DNA of 64,000 bases from Acanthosoma haemorrhoidale. Its lineage: Eukaryota; Arthropoda; Insecta; Hemiptera; Acanthosomatidae. This document shows positions 37,801 to 48,977 of this stretch, piece by piece. Position numbers and translations under genes: made by a program. Location: positions 83,442,841 through 83,506,840 of the forward strand of contig OV884015.1 in NCBI GenBank assembly GCA_930367205.1, in the 5' to 3' direction. The notes beneath the pieces are model-generated. The model was not told the origin of the DNA. It ran no database searches and saw only the letters and a list, made by a program, of their open reading frames with translations. Every line of letters starts with the position of its first letter. Position 1 is the stretch's first letter.

Positions 37801-40800
37801 TATTATCAGTTGTTTAAAATAATTCCAGGTTATAGAAAGAGCGATGCTACATGTACAGAATACTTTGTACATAGAAAATATTGTGGTCAATGGATACGTT
37901 TGTCAAACTAATCTGCCATCAAACACTGCTTTTCGAGGTTTTGGTGCACCTCAAGCAATGCTGTTAGGAGAAACAATTGTCTTTCACATAGCTGAAAAGT
38001 TGGGACTTGATGCCAATTTGGTAAGTAATATTAAATTAATGCGTTATTAACTTATATCAAGTTAATGGGTTACTTTGCATTGATAAAGTAAAGTAGAAAT
38101 GCTTAACAACTCTGTAATCAACCCTCTTTGTTTAGCCTTAATCACCTAAAGACAGTTCACCCTTGGAAACCCACTGTGTGTCATTATGCCATAATTGAGA
38201 GTACATTGTTTTCTTTGTCTATGCATGATGAAAATGAATTGTAGGTCTAAAGGGGCACCATGCCCCTACGGCTAAACCTTTGAATATCATTCACTGATCA
38301 CTGTGAGAATAAATGTCCTTGGTCAAGCATGGAATAACCAGTCCTTCAAAGAATATCAATGCAGAAACAGTATTTTCGGTAACCTAAAAAATAGTGTATT
38401 TCACTATTAATAGTGTATTTGGTTTACTGTAGTGATGACAATAATATTTTTTCTTAGTAGAACATGTTTAATTGTTCATGAACAATAAATTGTTGGAGAT
38501 CAGAGTTACCTTTACAATAACTTCTGGCGATGTAATTTATAATTCACCAACAACTGAAAATGAAAACATGGTATTGAATTGAGTAATGTTAAAGCAATAA
38601 ATGTAAAATGTACGTACTTGTGTGAAAACATATGGCATGTTTTCTACATTAAAAATTGAGTTGAGAATCTTTTTAGAAGACGATTTTGATGTATCTTCAA
38701 TTGATCAATCATCTAGTGATAAGGCCCACTACCTGATTCTTGACCTGCTCCAGCAATGACTGCCAGCTCTGTTTTCTCTGTTTGTTGCTGCTGTCTTCTA
38801 ATTCCCTGTGTGGAGGAGTGTCCTTTCATTAGTTTTAATACCATCTTCCTGTCCTAATTTGCGTCCACCAACTTGCCTAGTTTCATCAAGTTCTTTTATC
38901 AGGATTTTGTGGAAGATTTCTTCTCCCCTCACCCACTCAACATTACCAGCCAAAAGAAGTCTTGCAAATTAGATAAAGAGGAAAACATTGAAATACTTTT
39001 TAGTTTATACAAGAAATCCCTTAGATCATTTGGCATTAGTGCCTATCTTTCAGGGGAGCCTATCTCAATCATTAGGGAAATACGGTACTGTTTTTTAGGT
39101 GGAGGTTATTAAACACATTTATTAAACAATAAAACAATGTCCAGCTACATCAATATCTACTCAGTTAGCAAATGAGTGATAGTGGCACTTGTGTTTGATG
39201 CCTCATCACCTCTAGTAAGAGAAAGTAAGGCAGTCCTAACTGACCTTGCAGCAAGAAAATATACCTGGTTATGCTGGATAACACAGGTATAGGCAGCAAT
39301 AAGAGAGCTGATAGGGAGACTAAGGAGTAGACTACCCATTTGCTTATCCTGAGCTAATCATTGTATTGTCTAAGTCTTTATATTGTGACGGTGTACATGG
39401 TTCAAGACAAACAGGCAATAGTACAAAATCATAAGCTGTAGAAATTCAAAGCTATTCATCAGCAGACCCTGCAAGATAAACGACTCCCGGTTAATAACAT
39501 GCAGCCAGCAAAACAAACTTATAATAAGCATTTGACCTGGAAGCACTCGATTTTAGACCAAAGAGAACAACCATTTTTGATAGCTGTATCCCAGAACCCC
39601 ATTTGTCCTAAATGTAGGTTAAACCTCCTACCATTTCGTAGGAGAATTTGAAGCACTCAGTAAACTAAGGTTTTATATAGAAGAACTTAACTCCATCAAA
39701 TGAAAAGTTGATCCTTGACTGAGGAGGAACAGTAGCATGGAGGCATGGGTATGATAAAGGGGTGGACAATATGGCTTATAGGCGTAGTTGTTGAACTAAC
39801 AATCAATTGCTAAGTGAGCCCCGCTTCATCTGTCCATTTATTCCTATATCTAGATGCATTTCGATCCCCTTCTATCAGCTTCATGTCATGTTTAGAGCAA
39901 GTGTTGAAACATTTATAGTTCCTTGTAGAACGTTTCCTTGTCCTTGTCGTTTGCTACCTCAGTAGGTGCTTATAAGCACTGTTCTTTTATGCATCGTGTA
40001 TGCATGTAGAACAATGCATCTAGCTGCTGTTGCTCACTAAATGACCTCATTCATTTGCCCTCTAAATCTTTTAATCTAAATGATTAAACATTCATCCTAC
40101 TACCTGAACAAGTTCATTTAAATTATGAAATATTTTTGTCCTGAAAAATAATAATAGTTTGAGTTCTCAAAATATAAGTTTAATTATTTATCAGCACCAC
40201 CTATATTTTCTTAAAATATTTACTGTATCATTCTAGTTATATTGTGGAGTAACAGTGATATAGACAACTTGGTATTTGGGTAGTAATATTATGTTCTCCC
40301 CCATTTTTTTTGTTGTAGATTCATTCTAGAAATTTTTACAAAGAAGGTGATTTCACACATTTCAAACAGAAAATTGTGAACTGTACAATTGAACGCTGTT
40401 GGAATGAATGTAAGGAAAGTTCTGACTATGAGAGGAGGAAACTTCAAGTAAACAAATTTAATAGGTATCTAATAAACCTTATTTTTACCCTTGCTGAAAT
40501 GTTGAATATTTCTTGACTATGTAGTACCTGTGGATCTTAGTGGTTTGCGATGAGGATTGGGTTATGGAAATAACCCATAAATAAATAATGAAAAAGTGTG
40601 TAATGAATGGCTTGTATGTAATATCATTGACTAGTAACATTAACTTATTTTATCACTTAATGCATTAGCAAAGTAATGTTTTTTTTAATTTAGAGAGATG
40701 ATGCCCTATTATAGCACAAATAAGTAGGCCAAACCAAGAAATTCATTAGGAATGTTTTCTAAATTAACTATTAATCACTAATTATGTCCATAATAAGAAG

Positions 40801-43800
40801 ACCTCAGAACTGTTTTTTTCAGAAATCTAAATCTAAAGAACTGTCTTTATCAATAAATGGCTTGCTAACAGAAAATAAAAGTGTATGATAATACACAAAA
40901 TGTAGAAATTATTTGCTTATAACAAGCAGACTTTTTAAAACCCATATATTGATTTAATATTTACAAATAATTATGACATAATCATTTTTTGAGGTCTAGA
41001 AAAAACATTTCACTGTGTCAAGTTTGGGGTGTTGGTTGATATAAGACATGAATAAATAAAACATTTTAGAGAATATTGGCAGACATTTTGTTTTTTATTT
41101 TTATAAGATGAGAACATAGAAAGGAATCGTTTATTGTTTTAATTTTAATTGTTTAAGAAATACTATTAATAATATCATAGTTTATTAAAATTTATTTTTA
41201 TTTTCAGAGAAAATAGGTTTAGAAAGCGAGGCATTTCACTGATTCCCACAATGTTCGGAATCGGATTCTCAACCCCATTCCTTAACCAAGCTGGTGCATT
41301 GGTGCTAGTATACAGTGATGGTACAGTTCTTTTGAGCCATGGAGGCACAGAAATGGGACAAGGTCTGCATACAAAGATGATACAGGTAGAATATGTATCA
41401 ACATTTGATCATAACAAAGTTATTTTTTCTTTTTACCCATTTTCTCATCAAAGGGCATTAAAATTTTAGTGGATGTACTTGCTGGCAACTGGTTTAGGTT
41501 ATAAAAGGAAGATGCCAGAATAGCATTAAATTTATTTTAGGACAATGTTTTGACAAGCTATTATTCTTGCACCAGGTCCTTATAGAGATGGCCATTTTTG
41601 TGGCCACTTCACCCCTGCCAACACTAGGAGAAGCTTTATGGATCTGATAATAGCCGACTAATTTTTATATCATAATCAATAAATTATACCACATGTCAGT
41701 GTAGAAAAACTAGACTACTTCACATGCTGCTGAAGGGAGCACGAAGATAGGCAAACGGGTCGAAGCAAATGGGTCTCAGTTTGGCTTGTGCCGGTCCTGG
41801 GCTAAGTATAAAACCCAGGTAATTTGATGGCTTGATTCAATATGTCATAATTGTTATCCAGCTTTCATTGTTATGAATCTACTTAACCTTTCTCAGTGTT
41901 TAGACAGTCAGTCAGTTAGTTTGGTTTACAGTGCAGCAAATAGTGAAATCTTTGGACTCCCTCAGACATTCAGTGGAGGACATCTTCACAAATCTACTGT
42001 GACGACACAAAGACATTCATGTTCATTTTTCCTCTGTTATTAGTGAGACGGTGCATACTCGAGCATGTGGATGTGTGTCTTATTGTATCAAACAAACCAT
42101 GCCATACCATTAAGACCCAAGAGCCCAATCCAACTCTAGTTTGGGTGCTTGAATTGAACCCTGGTCTTTCTCTTTCACTCTCTCTGCTCTGAGAGTTTCT
42201 GCTTTGCACCAATTATGGCTTTCTTATTTATTTACTTCTATACCTCTCTATTTCTTTATCCGATAGATATAATCTTGGTGCTGATGACCTCAACAGCTCT
42301 CCCAGTGGATACTCCTGTCTTCTACCCGTTAGACTAGCACTCCTTGGAAGGGACCCTTTTGATCTCATGGAGTCAGATCAACTACACAAAGAAGCTGGCT
42401 GCTGGCCAGGGCACCAGAAAAGATCATAGACCACACAGTTTTTCTATTTTTCCACCACCATGATTAGGTCAGTTAAACCCCCTTGGCCTGACAGTCACAC
42501 ATTACACAGCTTACATTTATTCAAATTCTTGGCTCACTATGGACTAAGTATATTGCACTCTTGCACCCTTTGTCAGCAAGTGATGTGGCTAAGGACGAAG
42601 GATCTATAAATACTCATGGTTTCATGATACTCTCTCAGTGCATGATTGAGTGAACTCTGGCTGTATGTATTTGTATATTTTTAGTGATTTCACCTTTTAA
42701 AATATATTTTTATACTTTCTTGTTGTTTGTTAATGCTTATTACCCAATACAATTGGAAATTGTATCAATTAATGATATAAAATATTGGAATGTTAGTTTG
42801 AAGATCAAAACATAATAAATTTATTTAGTTTGTTAAAATATAATTATTAATTGGATAAAAGCAAGAGTCATTATAATTGTTGAGGAAGGCAGATCTGTTA
42901 TAAATAAAATATTCTATAAGATATAGACAGCCGCTGAGAAGATGGACGCAGGCAGGCATGGCTGATAGATTGGGTTACTAAACCGGTCACAGATAAATAT
43001 AATATTATTAAAACAGGGACAATCGATCGAGTCAAACAGAAAAATTTTATAAAACATAGACCCGAAATACAAATTGCCAAGATTGATTTTAAAAATAGTG
43101 TTAAAACAAATGTCCAAATAGAAGGAAATAACATTTTTACTGCAACCAAAACCAGTGAATTTTCGAATGTTTGCACGAGTTCAAATGAGTTAGTAGAAAT
43201 CTTCATTCACTATAATACATATATAAATAGTGATTTTGCAGTTGTTTTTTGTGTTATTAGATTAGGATTTGATAGTTATGCATATCCACTGATTCCTTTA
43301 TTTCATTCTGCTTCTGATGTTTCCAACAAAATAATCATTACAAAAAATTACTCATTTGGGGGAACACTGACTTAACTGTCAACTTGATTGGTAAAATTAA
43401 GGGAAACACTTTATAAAATGGTGTTTGTGTATGTGGGGGGGGGGGGAGGCTTAGATAATACTAGATGAACAACTAACAATTTGTGCCTAAAAGAAATATA
43501 ACAATACTTTATGAACCATGTATATAAAATGCAAATATTTTAATATATTTTTACCTAATTTATTCAATTTCAAATATAATTATTTAAACTATAATATCAA
43601 ATAACTAATTTTTTTTAATTAAATCAATAATAACTAAAAACTAAATCAATTTTTATCCTATTTATTAAATATGCGATTTTTACAATTTTTTAATGCATAA
43701 TATTGTTTTATTGAGTTTTGTTATGTACATTTAAATTTTATTACTTACACAATGAAACACTATATTATAGGTACAAATGATTTATATTACATTACAGTTA

Positions 43801-46444
43801 CCTAATGATAATTATTTTGTCTGAAGATTTGGTGGGACATTGTAATATCAAAATTTGTGGGAGAAATAAATTTAATAATCATAAAATGTCAAATGTCGAA
43901 GATGTCATTTTCAATTTTGGAAGGGATTTAATTGTGTAATTAAATTATTCAAAGTTTGCTAAATTATTTTAGCCATTACTTACTTGTTTAGGTGGCTAGC
44001 AGAGCATTAGGTATTCCAGAAGGGCTAGTACACATCTCTGAAACATCAACTGACAAGGTTCCCAACACCTCAGCCACAGCAGGGAGTGCTTCCTCTGACC
44101 TTAACGGCATGGCAATTATTGTAGGTTGTCAATTGTTTATTTTTACCTGCTAGTAGTTTGTGGAGCTTCAAATATTTATTTTTTCAGAATGCCTGTGATA
44201 AAATAAATAAAAGGCTAAGCCCGATCAAACAAGCCAATCCTAATGGAGAATGGAATGACTGGATAAATGATGCTTATTTCCAAAGAATTTCACTATCTGC
44301 TACTGGATTTTACAAGTTAGTTTGGCATGTTTTTTTTATTCGGAGTATATATTTTTTACTCCCACCTATCTTACTGTTGTCCAGCAAACCTGATGCAGTA
44401 GTATTTACATTCCATAAATGTTCAGATACATCTAAAAGCCCAATACCTTCTAATGTTGGGGAACCACCCAAGAGTAAATAGATAATTAAAAACAAAATTT
44501 TTCATAATAGTTAGCAATTTTTTACTCTATAATACAACTGTACTTTGTTTAGTACATACTTACTTGTTTAGTAATTATTCAAATTAGTGTTTTTGTTATT
44601 TATGAAGTCATAACAAGTTCCTATTTAAAATTTTAATTGACCATGACTGAAAAACAGTTAATCTTTAAGTACACATGTATTACATAATTTTTAGTACGTT
44701 CACACTGTAAGCTAATTGTTTTAAAGTTGGTTTCGCTTCAGCGCCCTTTTGTTTATAATACAATATAATTTTTATTTTGGTTTATGATTTCAATCTAGCC
44801 ATAAAGAGAAGTATTACAAGTAGTATTGTGGCACCAAAACAGTAGTGTTAAGGAAATAACTCCTTGCTTTAATAATTGTTTAAATAATAAAACAACTCTG
44901 CCCACATGTACATTTTAATTCACATGTGCTTTCAGCTGTCAAACTTTCATTATCAAGAGCTTAACTTAACCTGTTCCCATCATCAGTACAAACATTAAAC
45001 ATTTGGTTGGTTTCCGGATTGTTACTCGATTTGAGTGTAATTATTTTGGAGCCGACTGAGCCAGAAAGCCCATATGATGCAAAACATAGAAATAGGTTAT
45101 AATCTCAGCCCTAGGATAGCATAGAAGTCAGTAATCGTGTCCATTGTAGAAAAAAACTAATAATAATTATTTAGGTCTGGGCTGCGTTTGTAGTCTTGCA
45201 AGTTTGTAGTTCCAATTACAGTTTATAGGAACTGTGAACCTAAACCATGTTATGATTATTAAATTAAGTCAAATCAAAGTTTTATAGTAAAAGTACAATG
45301 TTGTTATAATTTGAAATGGGACTGTATTATAAAATATATTACCATTTATTTCACTGCCATCACGTTATTTCAAATCCATCTCACTTTTCTCCAGAAGTCC
45401 TGATGTTGGTGACCCCCTTGCAGAAACAGGAAATATTTTTAATTACTATACTTCTGGAGTGGCATGCTCGGAAGTGGAAATTGACTGCCTAACAGGAGAC
45501 CACCAAGTATTGTACTAACTTAATTTTGGTTTATATTTCAATTTAAACAATGCAATGTATGAAATATTAGTGTCACAATTACACTTCATAAAGGTATTGC
45601 GGACGGATATAGTGATGGATGTTGGACAAAGTCTGAACCCTGCAGTGGACATCGGCCAGATAGAAGGTGCCTTCATGCAGGGCTATGGTCTCTTCACCCT
45701 TGAGGAGCTGGTTTATTCTCCTGATGGTATGCTCTACTCCAATGGACCTGGTACCTACAAAATACCTAGCTATTCTGACATCCCTGCCCAGTTCAACGTA
45801 TCTCTTCTTAAGGGATCTTCAAATCCAAGGGCTGTTTATTCTTCTAAGGTATTATTCAGAATGTTATATTGCTACAAGGATATTGTGCGCAATATATTAT
45901 TCACAAATTTATTTAGGGTTAAACAAATTGCATTACATTTTGGAAGGATGCATATTATTTTTATGATTATGAGGGGGAACTTCAACAATTAAAACCAGTT
46001 AGTATCACACATGCAAAGTTATTTTGTAACTTTTTAATTCAGTGATAGTTTTAGTAATAAGATCACATTAATCAATATGATGTTATTGCAGGCTATAGGA
46101 GAACCCCCTTTATTCTTGGCAGCTTCAGCGTTCTTCGCTATAAGAGATGCAGTGAAGGCTGCCAGAAAGGATAGCAATATCATAGGATGGTTCAGGTTTG
46201 ACTCTCCAGCCACTTCCGCCAGAATCAGGGTAGCCTGTGTTGATCAGATAATTGAAAGGGTACTCTTCTATTTATTTCATTATTTTCATTATGTTTGCTA
46301 TTATGATATAGTCATGTTAAGTTTGTTGTTTAAATATATATTTGACTCAGGATTAGCAAATAAAATATTAATTGAAATTTTAATAATATTTTACAGTTGA
46401 ATCAACAGCCTGCTTCTCCTGAAACATGGAGTGTTGTATTATAA
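22878..46444 (+). CDS. Xdh (ry): Xanthine dehydrogenase, complete, 28 exons
   Basis: It oxidises hypoxanthine to xanthine and xanthine to urate, as a cytosolic homodimer with two [2Fe-2S] clusters, FAD and molybdopterin. Exons: 22878-22925, 26734-26791, 26898-26994, 27504-27742, 27814-28049, 28519-28660, 28743-28910, 28976-29049, 29179-29272, 29348-29457, 29568-29746, 31217-31366, 32661-32799, 32880-32955, 34567-34787, 34891-35013, 35189-35413, 35734-35867, 35944-36118, 37829-38020, 40319-40464, 41208-41385, 43992-44120, 44188-44315, 45395-45506, 45594-45848, 46092-46259, 46397-46444. All junctions are GT-AG; lengths sum to 4,044 nt, that is 1,347 residues, close to insect XDH (about 1,335). 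Start [16 protein letters not shown] fits the family N-terminus. Cluster Cys 45/50/53/75 (CAEGGCGAC) and 115/118/151/153 (CGFC, CRC); FAD region NGNTEVG and FWTGYRK. Mo pocket, bovine numbering in brackets: Gln787 (767), Glu822 (802), Arg900 (880), Phe934 (914), Phe1029 (1009), Glu1280 (1261). The Glu/Arg pair argues for XDH over aldehyde oxidase. Bovine Thr1010 is Ser1030. Intron 9 (75 bp) is stop-free and in frame. Confidence 0.97.
26318..26640. repeat. Inverted-repeat element in XDH intron 1, with hammerhead-like stem
   Basis: The left arm (about 26318-26396: TTTTATTGTCTTTTCACAAC, TTCTTTAATGTAATAGTGCT, ACAGCTCTAAGCTG) is repeated inverted with indels at about 26529-26640. A third, diverged copy lies at 61190-61330 in the orientation of the right arm, extending the similarity to CCGGATTGTGGAATGGTATA. 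On the minus strand the left arm reads CTGAAGACAGC, loop, GCTGTCGAAAGC. That resembles the CTGA(N)GA - stem II - GAAA core of small hammerhead ribozymes found in Penelope-like elements, but the stem position is not canonical. It ends about 100 bp before XDH exon 2. No coding sequence. Confidence 0.6.
29273..29347 (+). other. 75-bp in-frame, stop-free intron 9 of XDH
   Basis: The interval starts GTAAAA and ends TTTCAAAG. Removing it joins ...ECRNS to [10 protein letters not shown], which matches the continuous FAD-domain sequence of other XDHs. It has 25 codons and no stop, so retention would add 25 residues without shifting frame. It is the shortest intron in the gene model. Confidence 0.7.
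33225..34020 (+). pseudogene. Jockey-clade reverse transcriptase relic in XDH intron 14
   Basis: The + strand reads [16 protein letters not shown], then [14 protein letters not shown], then [18 protein letters not shown] and further downstream pieces of the RT thumb and post-RT region (for example a frame reading WGSAKPSN near 33765). QGGVLS and (Y/F)ADDTAFL are signature blocks of Jockey-like RT; here the second catalytic Asp reads Asn. Several stops (first at 33409-33411) and frameshifts follow. 5'-truncated and inactive. It is in the same orientation as XDH, and a different subfamily from the 19.7-kb and 50.4-kb fragments. Confidence 0.8.
42151..42211 (-). repeat. Possible tRNA-derived SINE head (A and B box) in XDH intron 22
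   Basis: On the minus strand TGGTGCAAAGCAG (near 42211-42199) resembles a Pol III A box, and GGTTCAATTC (near 42160-42151) resembles a B box, about 50 bases apart as in tRNAs. No cloverleaf is evident, and the surrounding 41.5-42.7 kb looks like old repeat DNA. This could be coincidence. Confidence 0.25.
42938..43375 (+). other. Unexplained 145-codon open frame without ATG in XDH intron 22
   Basis: From just after a TGA (42935-42937) to TAA at 43373-43375 the frame is open for 145 codons in strongly AT-rich DNA, where stops should be frequent. It has no in-frame ATG. Composition is protein-like, for example [53 protein letters not shown] and [18 protein letters not shown] recognise no domain. 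XDH is complete without it: exons 22 and 23 join in phase and match other XDHs. Candidates are a fragment of an unknown mobile element or virus-like sequence, a captured exon, or chance. Confidence 0.35.
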
Positions 46445-46477
46445 AGAAAATAACCAAAATTTGGTATTAAAAACATA

Positions 46478-46483
46478 AATAAA
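46478..46483 (+). terminator. Likely polyadenylation signal of XDH
   Basis: AATAAA 34 bases after the XDH stop codon. If used, the 3' UTR is very short; alternatives in this AT-rich stretch are possible. Confidence 0.4.
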
Positions 46484-47380
46484 AAGTGAGATATAGAACA
46501 AAATTCTTTAGTACCTTGAATTTGTAATAATCTTTCTGCTAATTTGATACAAATATTCAATATTGATATAATTGTAAAGCTGTTATATATATATAAAATA
46601 TAAATTGTTTGTAATCAATTACTAAAGTTAAATAATAGTAATATACAAGGAAAAAACTCAGGCTATTGTAAGAGTCTTAAAATTTCTTTCCCAGATTCCA
46701 TGCCGACTTTCCTGTATAAAATTTAAATTATCATCCTTTTACTTTATGCTCCTCGATTAAAAACTTAGGCATTACAATTGGACCAACCCTCTTCTGGAAA
46801 CTCCATAATCCTCAAATTTCATAATAGCCTATAGGTACCCTGTCTATAGATAGTTATAGAAGTAATGAAGGGGGGCCTATAAAGAATTATTGGCCCGAAA
46901 ACTAGGCCTATGACCTTTTTGGTCAGCATTAGAAACACCGGGCCAAATGGCTTTAAACTGATTTTTCAATACGTTAAATTTTTTTTTTTGTTATATAACT
47001 TTTTGTCTTTGTTTATTTTGATTTTAAAAAGCCTTAAAATAATGAAAAAAAATATGCTTTTTTCATTTTCTATTAGCAAGTACGGAAAATGGTCATTTGA
47101 CCTTCTAAATAAAAATTTTCTTTCTTTTAAAAAGTTTTTCAGTCTATTGGAGGTAAAACTATTTCTTTTAAATCTATACTTGACTGTTTTGTTATGGATT
47201 TCGGGAAATTCAGACAACGCAGTTAACTGGAGTTCCCCACTACCAGACCTTTATCTGGAAATCATTACTACTGAATTGAATAAAAAAAATACCTATCCCA
47301 ATTCTTTTCTTTCTTAAAAAATATATGAAATTCTGGATGAAGCTCTCCCGGCATTGTGGGAAATAGATAAAGAAGCATCC
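46484..47380. other. Flank of XDH with no assigned gene
   Basis: An open frame at 46910-47317 is dominated by Phe, Leu, Lys and Asn codons as expected from AT-rich DNA, and shows no motif. Its end may belong to the damaged piggyBac region that follows, but I cannot show this. Confidence 0.35.
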
Positions 47381-47383
47381 AAA

Positions 47384-47569
47384 GATGAAATGGTTTCTGA
47401 AAAGATGTGCCGAAAGTTTTCCGTTAGGCTTGGTACAAGGAGATGTCTTGCCTATGTATTTTATAATAATCTTATATATCTGAATATAGCTGCCCCAAAT
47501 TCTTGGATTCTGTACAAAAAGGCAACAAATAAAAAAATAAACCAGTTCCTTGGTTCATGCCTTTTCTAA
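47384..47569 (+). pseudogene. piggyBac-type transposase C-terminal relic
   Basis: The frame ending 47569 reads MCRKFSVRLGTRRCLAYVFY, then NNLIYLNIAAPNSWILYKKA, then TNKKI. PiggyBac-family DDE transposases have, near the end of the catalytic domain, ...(M)..KYS....TRRWP...F(Y/F)N..D.A..NA(W/Y)(V/I)LY.... Here TRRW is TRRC, and the rest of the protein is missing or unreadable. An old fragment with no terminal repeats identified. Confidence 0.7.
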
Positions 47570-48707
47570 ACCTCTAGCTCTCATCAATCTCTCTACATTT
47601 CTAATTTCCTACAGTTCAAATCCTCACATTACTCCTAACACGAGATCATCTTTGTTTTCTCTATACTCCTTCCCATCAAACTACAGTATTTGACTGTTCC
47701 TTTCTTGCCTGCTGTGCCACTTTCTGGAGTTCCCCCCTCCTAATATGCATCTCCCTTATGTTCTTTCAACACCACCCTTGTTTCTACAACTACTTACCTA
47801 CCAGACGCTTGCTTGAAGAGAATTATTTATTTATTTCTACTTTTGTTCTCATTATTACTATCATTTATTTATCTTGTATTTGTGAATACCATGGGATATT
47901 TTAAAATTTAATATTGTAGTATATACAAATGCTTATTTTTACTGTTCTTTATGTTTGTAACAATTAATGAATTTATTTTCTGAAAGTTTTTCATTCAAGC
48001 TTTTTCTTTCAGTTGGCTTCTTTTCTAAGGTACACAATTTATTGTATTTAGCTTTTTCTATTTGTGCTGTACCATATATTAGACGAAGGCTTACTTTAAA
48101 TCTGCATCAAGTTCTTCAGGTTTTGTGAACCAATTCAATAGTATTGTCTGAGGAGGGGTAGGGATTGTTGTATCTTCTTTACTTTCTCATCTCGTGCATG
48201 GGACATCATTAAAGAAGAGTGTTGTCACCTCTATGTAAACTTAGCTAGAGTGTAACTAGCACTGAAATCTGAACTTTTGAATTCTGCCCAAGGCTAATAT
48301 CTTTTTATAAATAATTTATATTAAACACATGCATAGCTTTATTATACTGGGCATTCAATATTTTCATATTTTTTTTACATTATATGAATTATCATCATAA
48401 TTTTATTAAATATTTTATTGTTCTAATTATTTGAAAAAGTGGAAAAACAAAAACATTTTTTCACCAGCAATCTTTTCTATTTCCTGTTCCGGGAAGAACT
48501 TTTGTTTGGCGAGCATTTCATCACAGCGGACGTCTCAGCAGCAGAAAAGAAAAGAATTTAACTTTGATTTTTTTTTTTTTTTTTTCTTTCATAGCCCCTT
48601 CAAATTTACAGATAATTATATATAATTATAGATCCTCAGGTGAATCTATTTACAAATTATTTTTGTATTTCCTGTAGCATCACTACATTATATACAGGTT
48701 TTGTTAT
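47570..48707. other. Intergenic, nothing firmly recognised
   Basis: No supported gene. A short frame near 48488-48562 reads EELLFGEHFITADVSAAEKK, too short to call. It is followed by a long T tract. Confidence 0.35.
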
Positions 48708-48835
48708 TTTATTTTTTTTTATTTATTTTTTTTTTCTTAGCTCTCAAACTTATAAAATAGGATGTGGGAAAAATTACTTTGGGCGAATGAGTGCCTTTCA
48801 CTAAGGGGAGTCCCCCATTTGAAGGATGTATGAGA
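48708..48835 (-). mobile_element. SINE-like retroposon, second family member
   Basis: The + strand starts with a long T-rich run, CTTAGCTCT and then sequence aligning, with many substitutions, to the insertion at 16421-16526. Shared anchors: TTCTTAGCTCT, TTATAA, TTTGGG and TTTGAAGG/CTTGAAGG, in the same order and spacing. It therefore reads on the minus strand with an A tail at the same end. No clear target duplication is visible. Confidence 0.45.
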
Positions 48836-48977
48836 AGGAATGTTATTTTATAGAAATTATATAATCGAATAAACAAGCATAATGATATGCATTATACGTG
48901 ACTAGACTAAACTGACTAATAAGGTGATGGGGCTCACCTTTTTGATCAACCTTAAAACTAACTTACATACTAATTCT

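Noticed and set aside
37081..39360. Possible pair of LTR-like repeats in XDH introns 19 and 20 (shared GGGAAATAYGGTA-type pieces)
   Set aside because: Similarity is limited to short scattered words that I could not extend into an alignment.
46910..47317. 135-codon frame rich in Phe/Leu/Lys as a membrane protein
   Set aside because: Composition is what AT-rich DNA gives by chance, and nothing supports transcription or homology.
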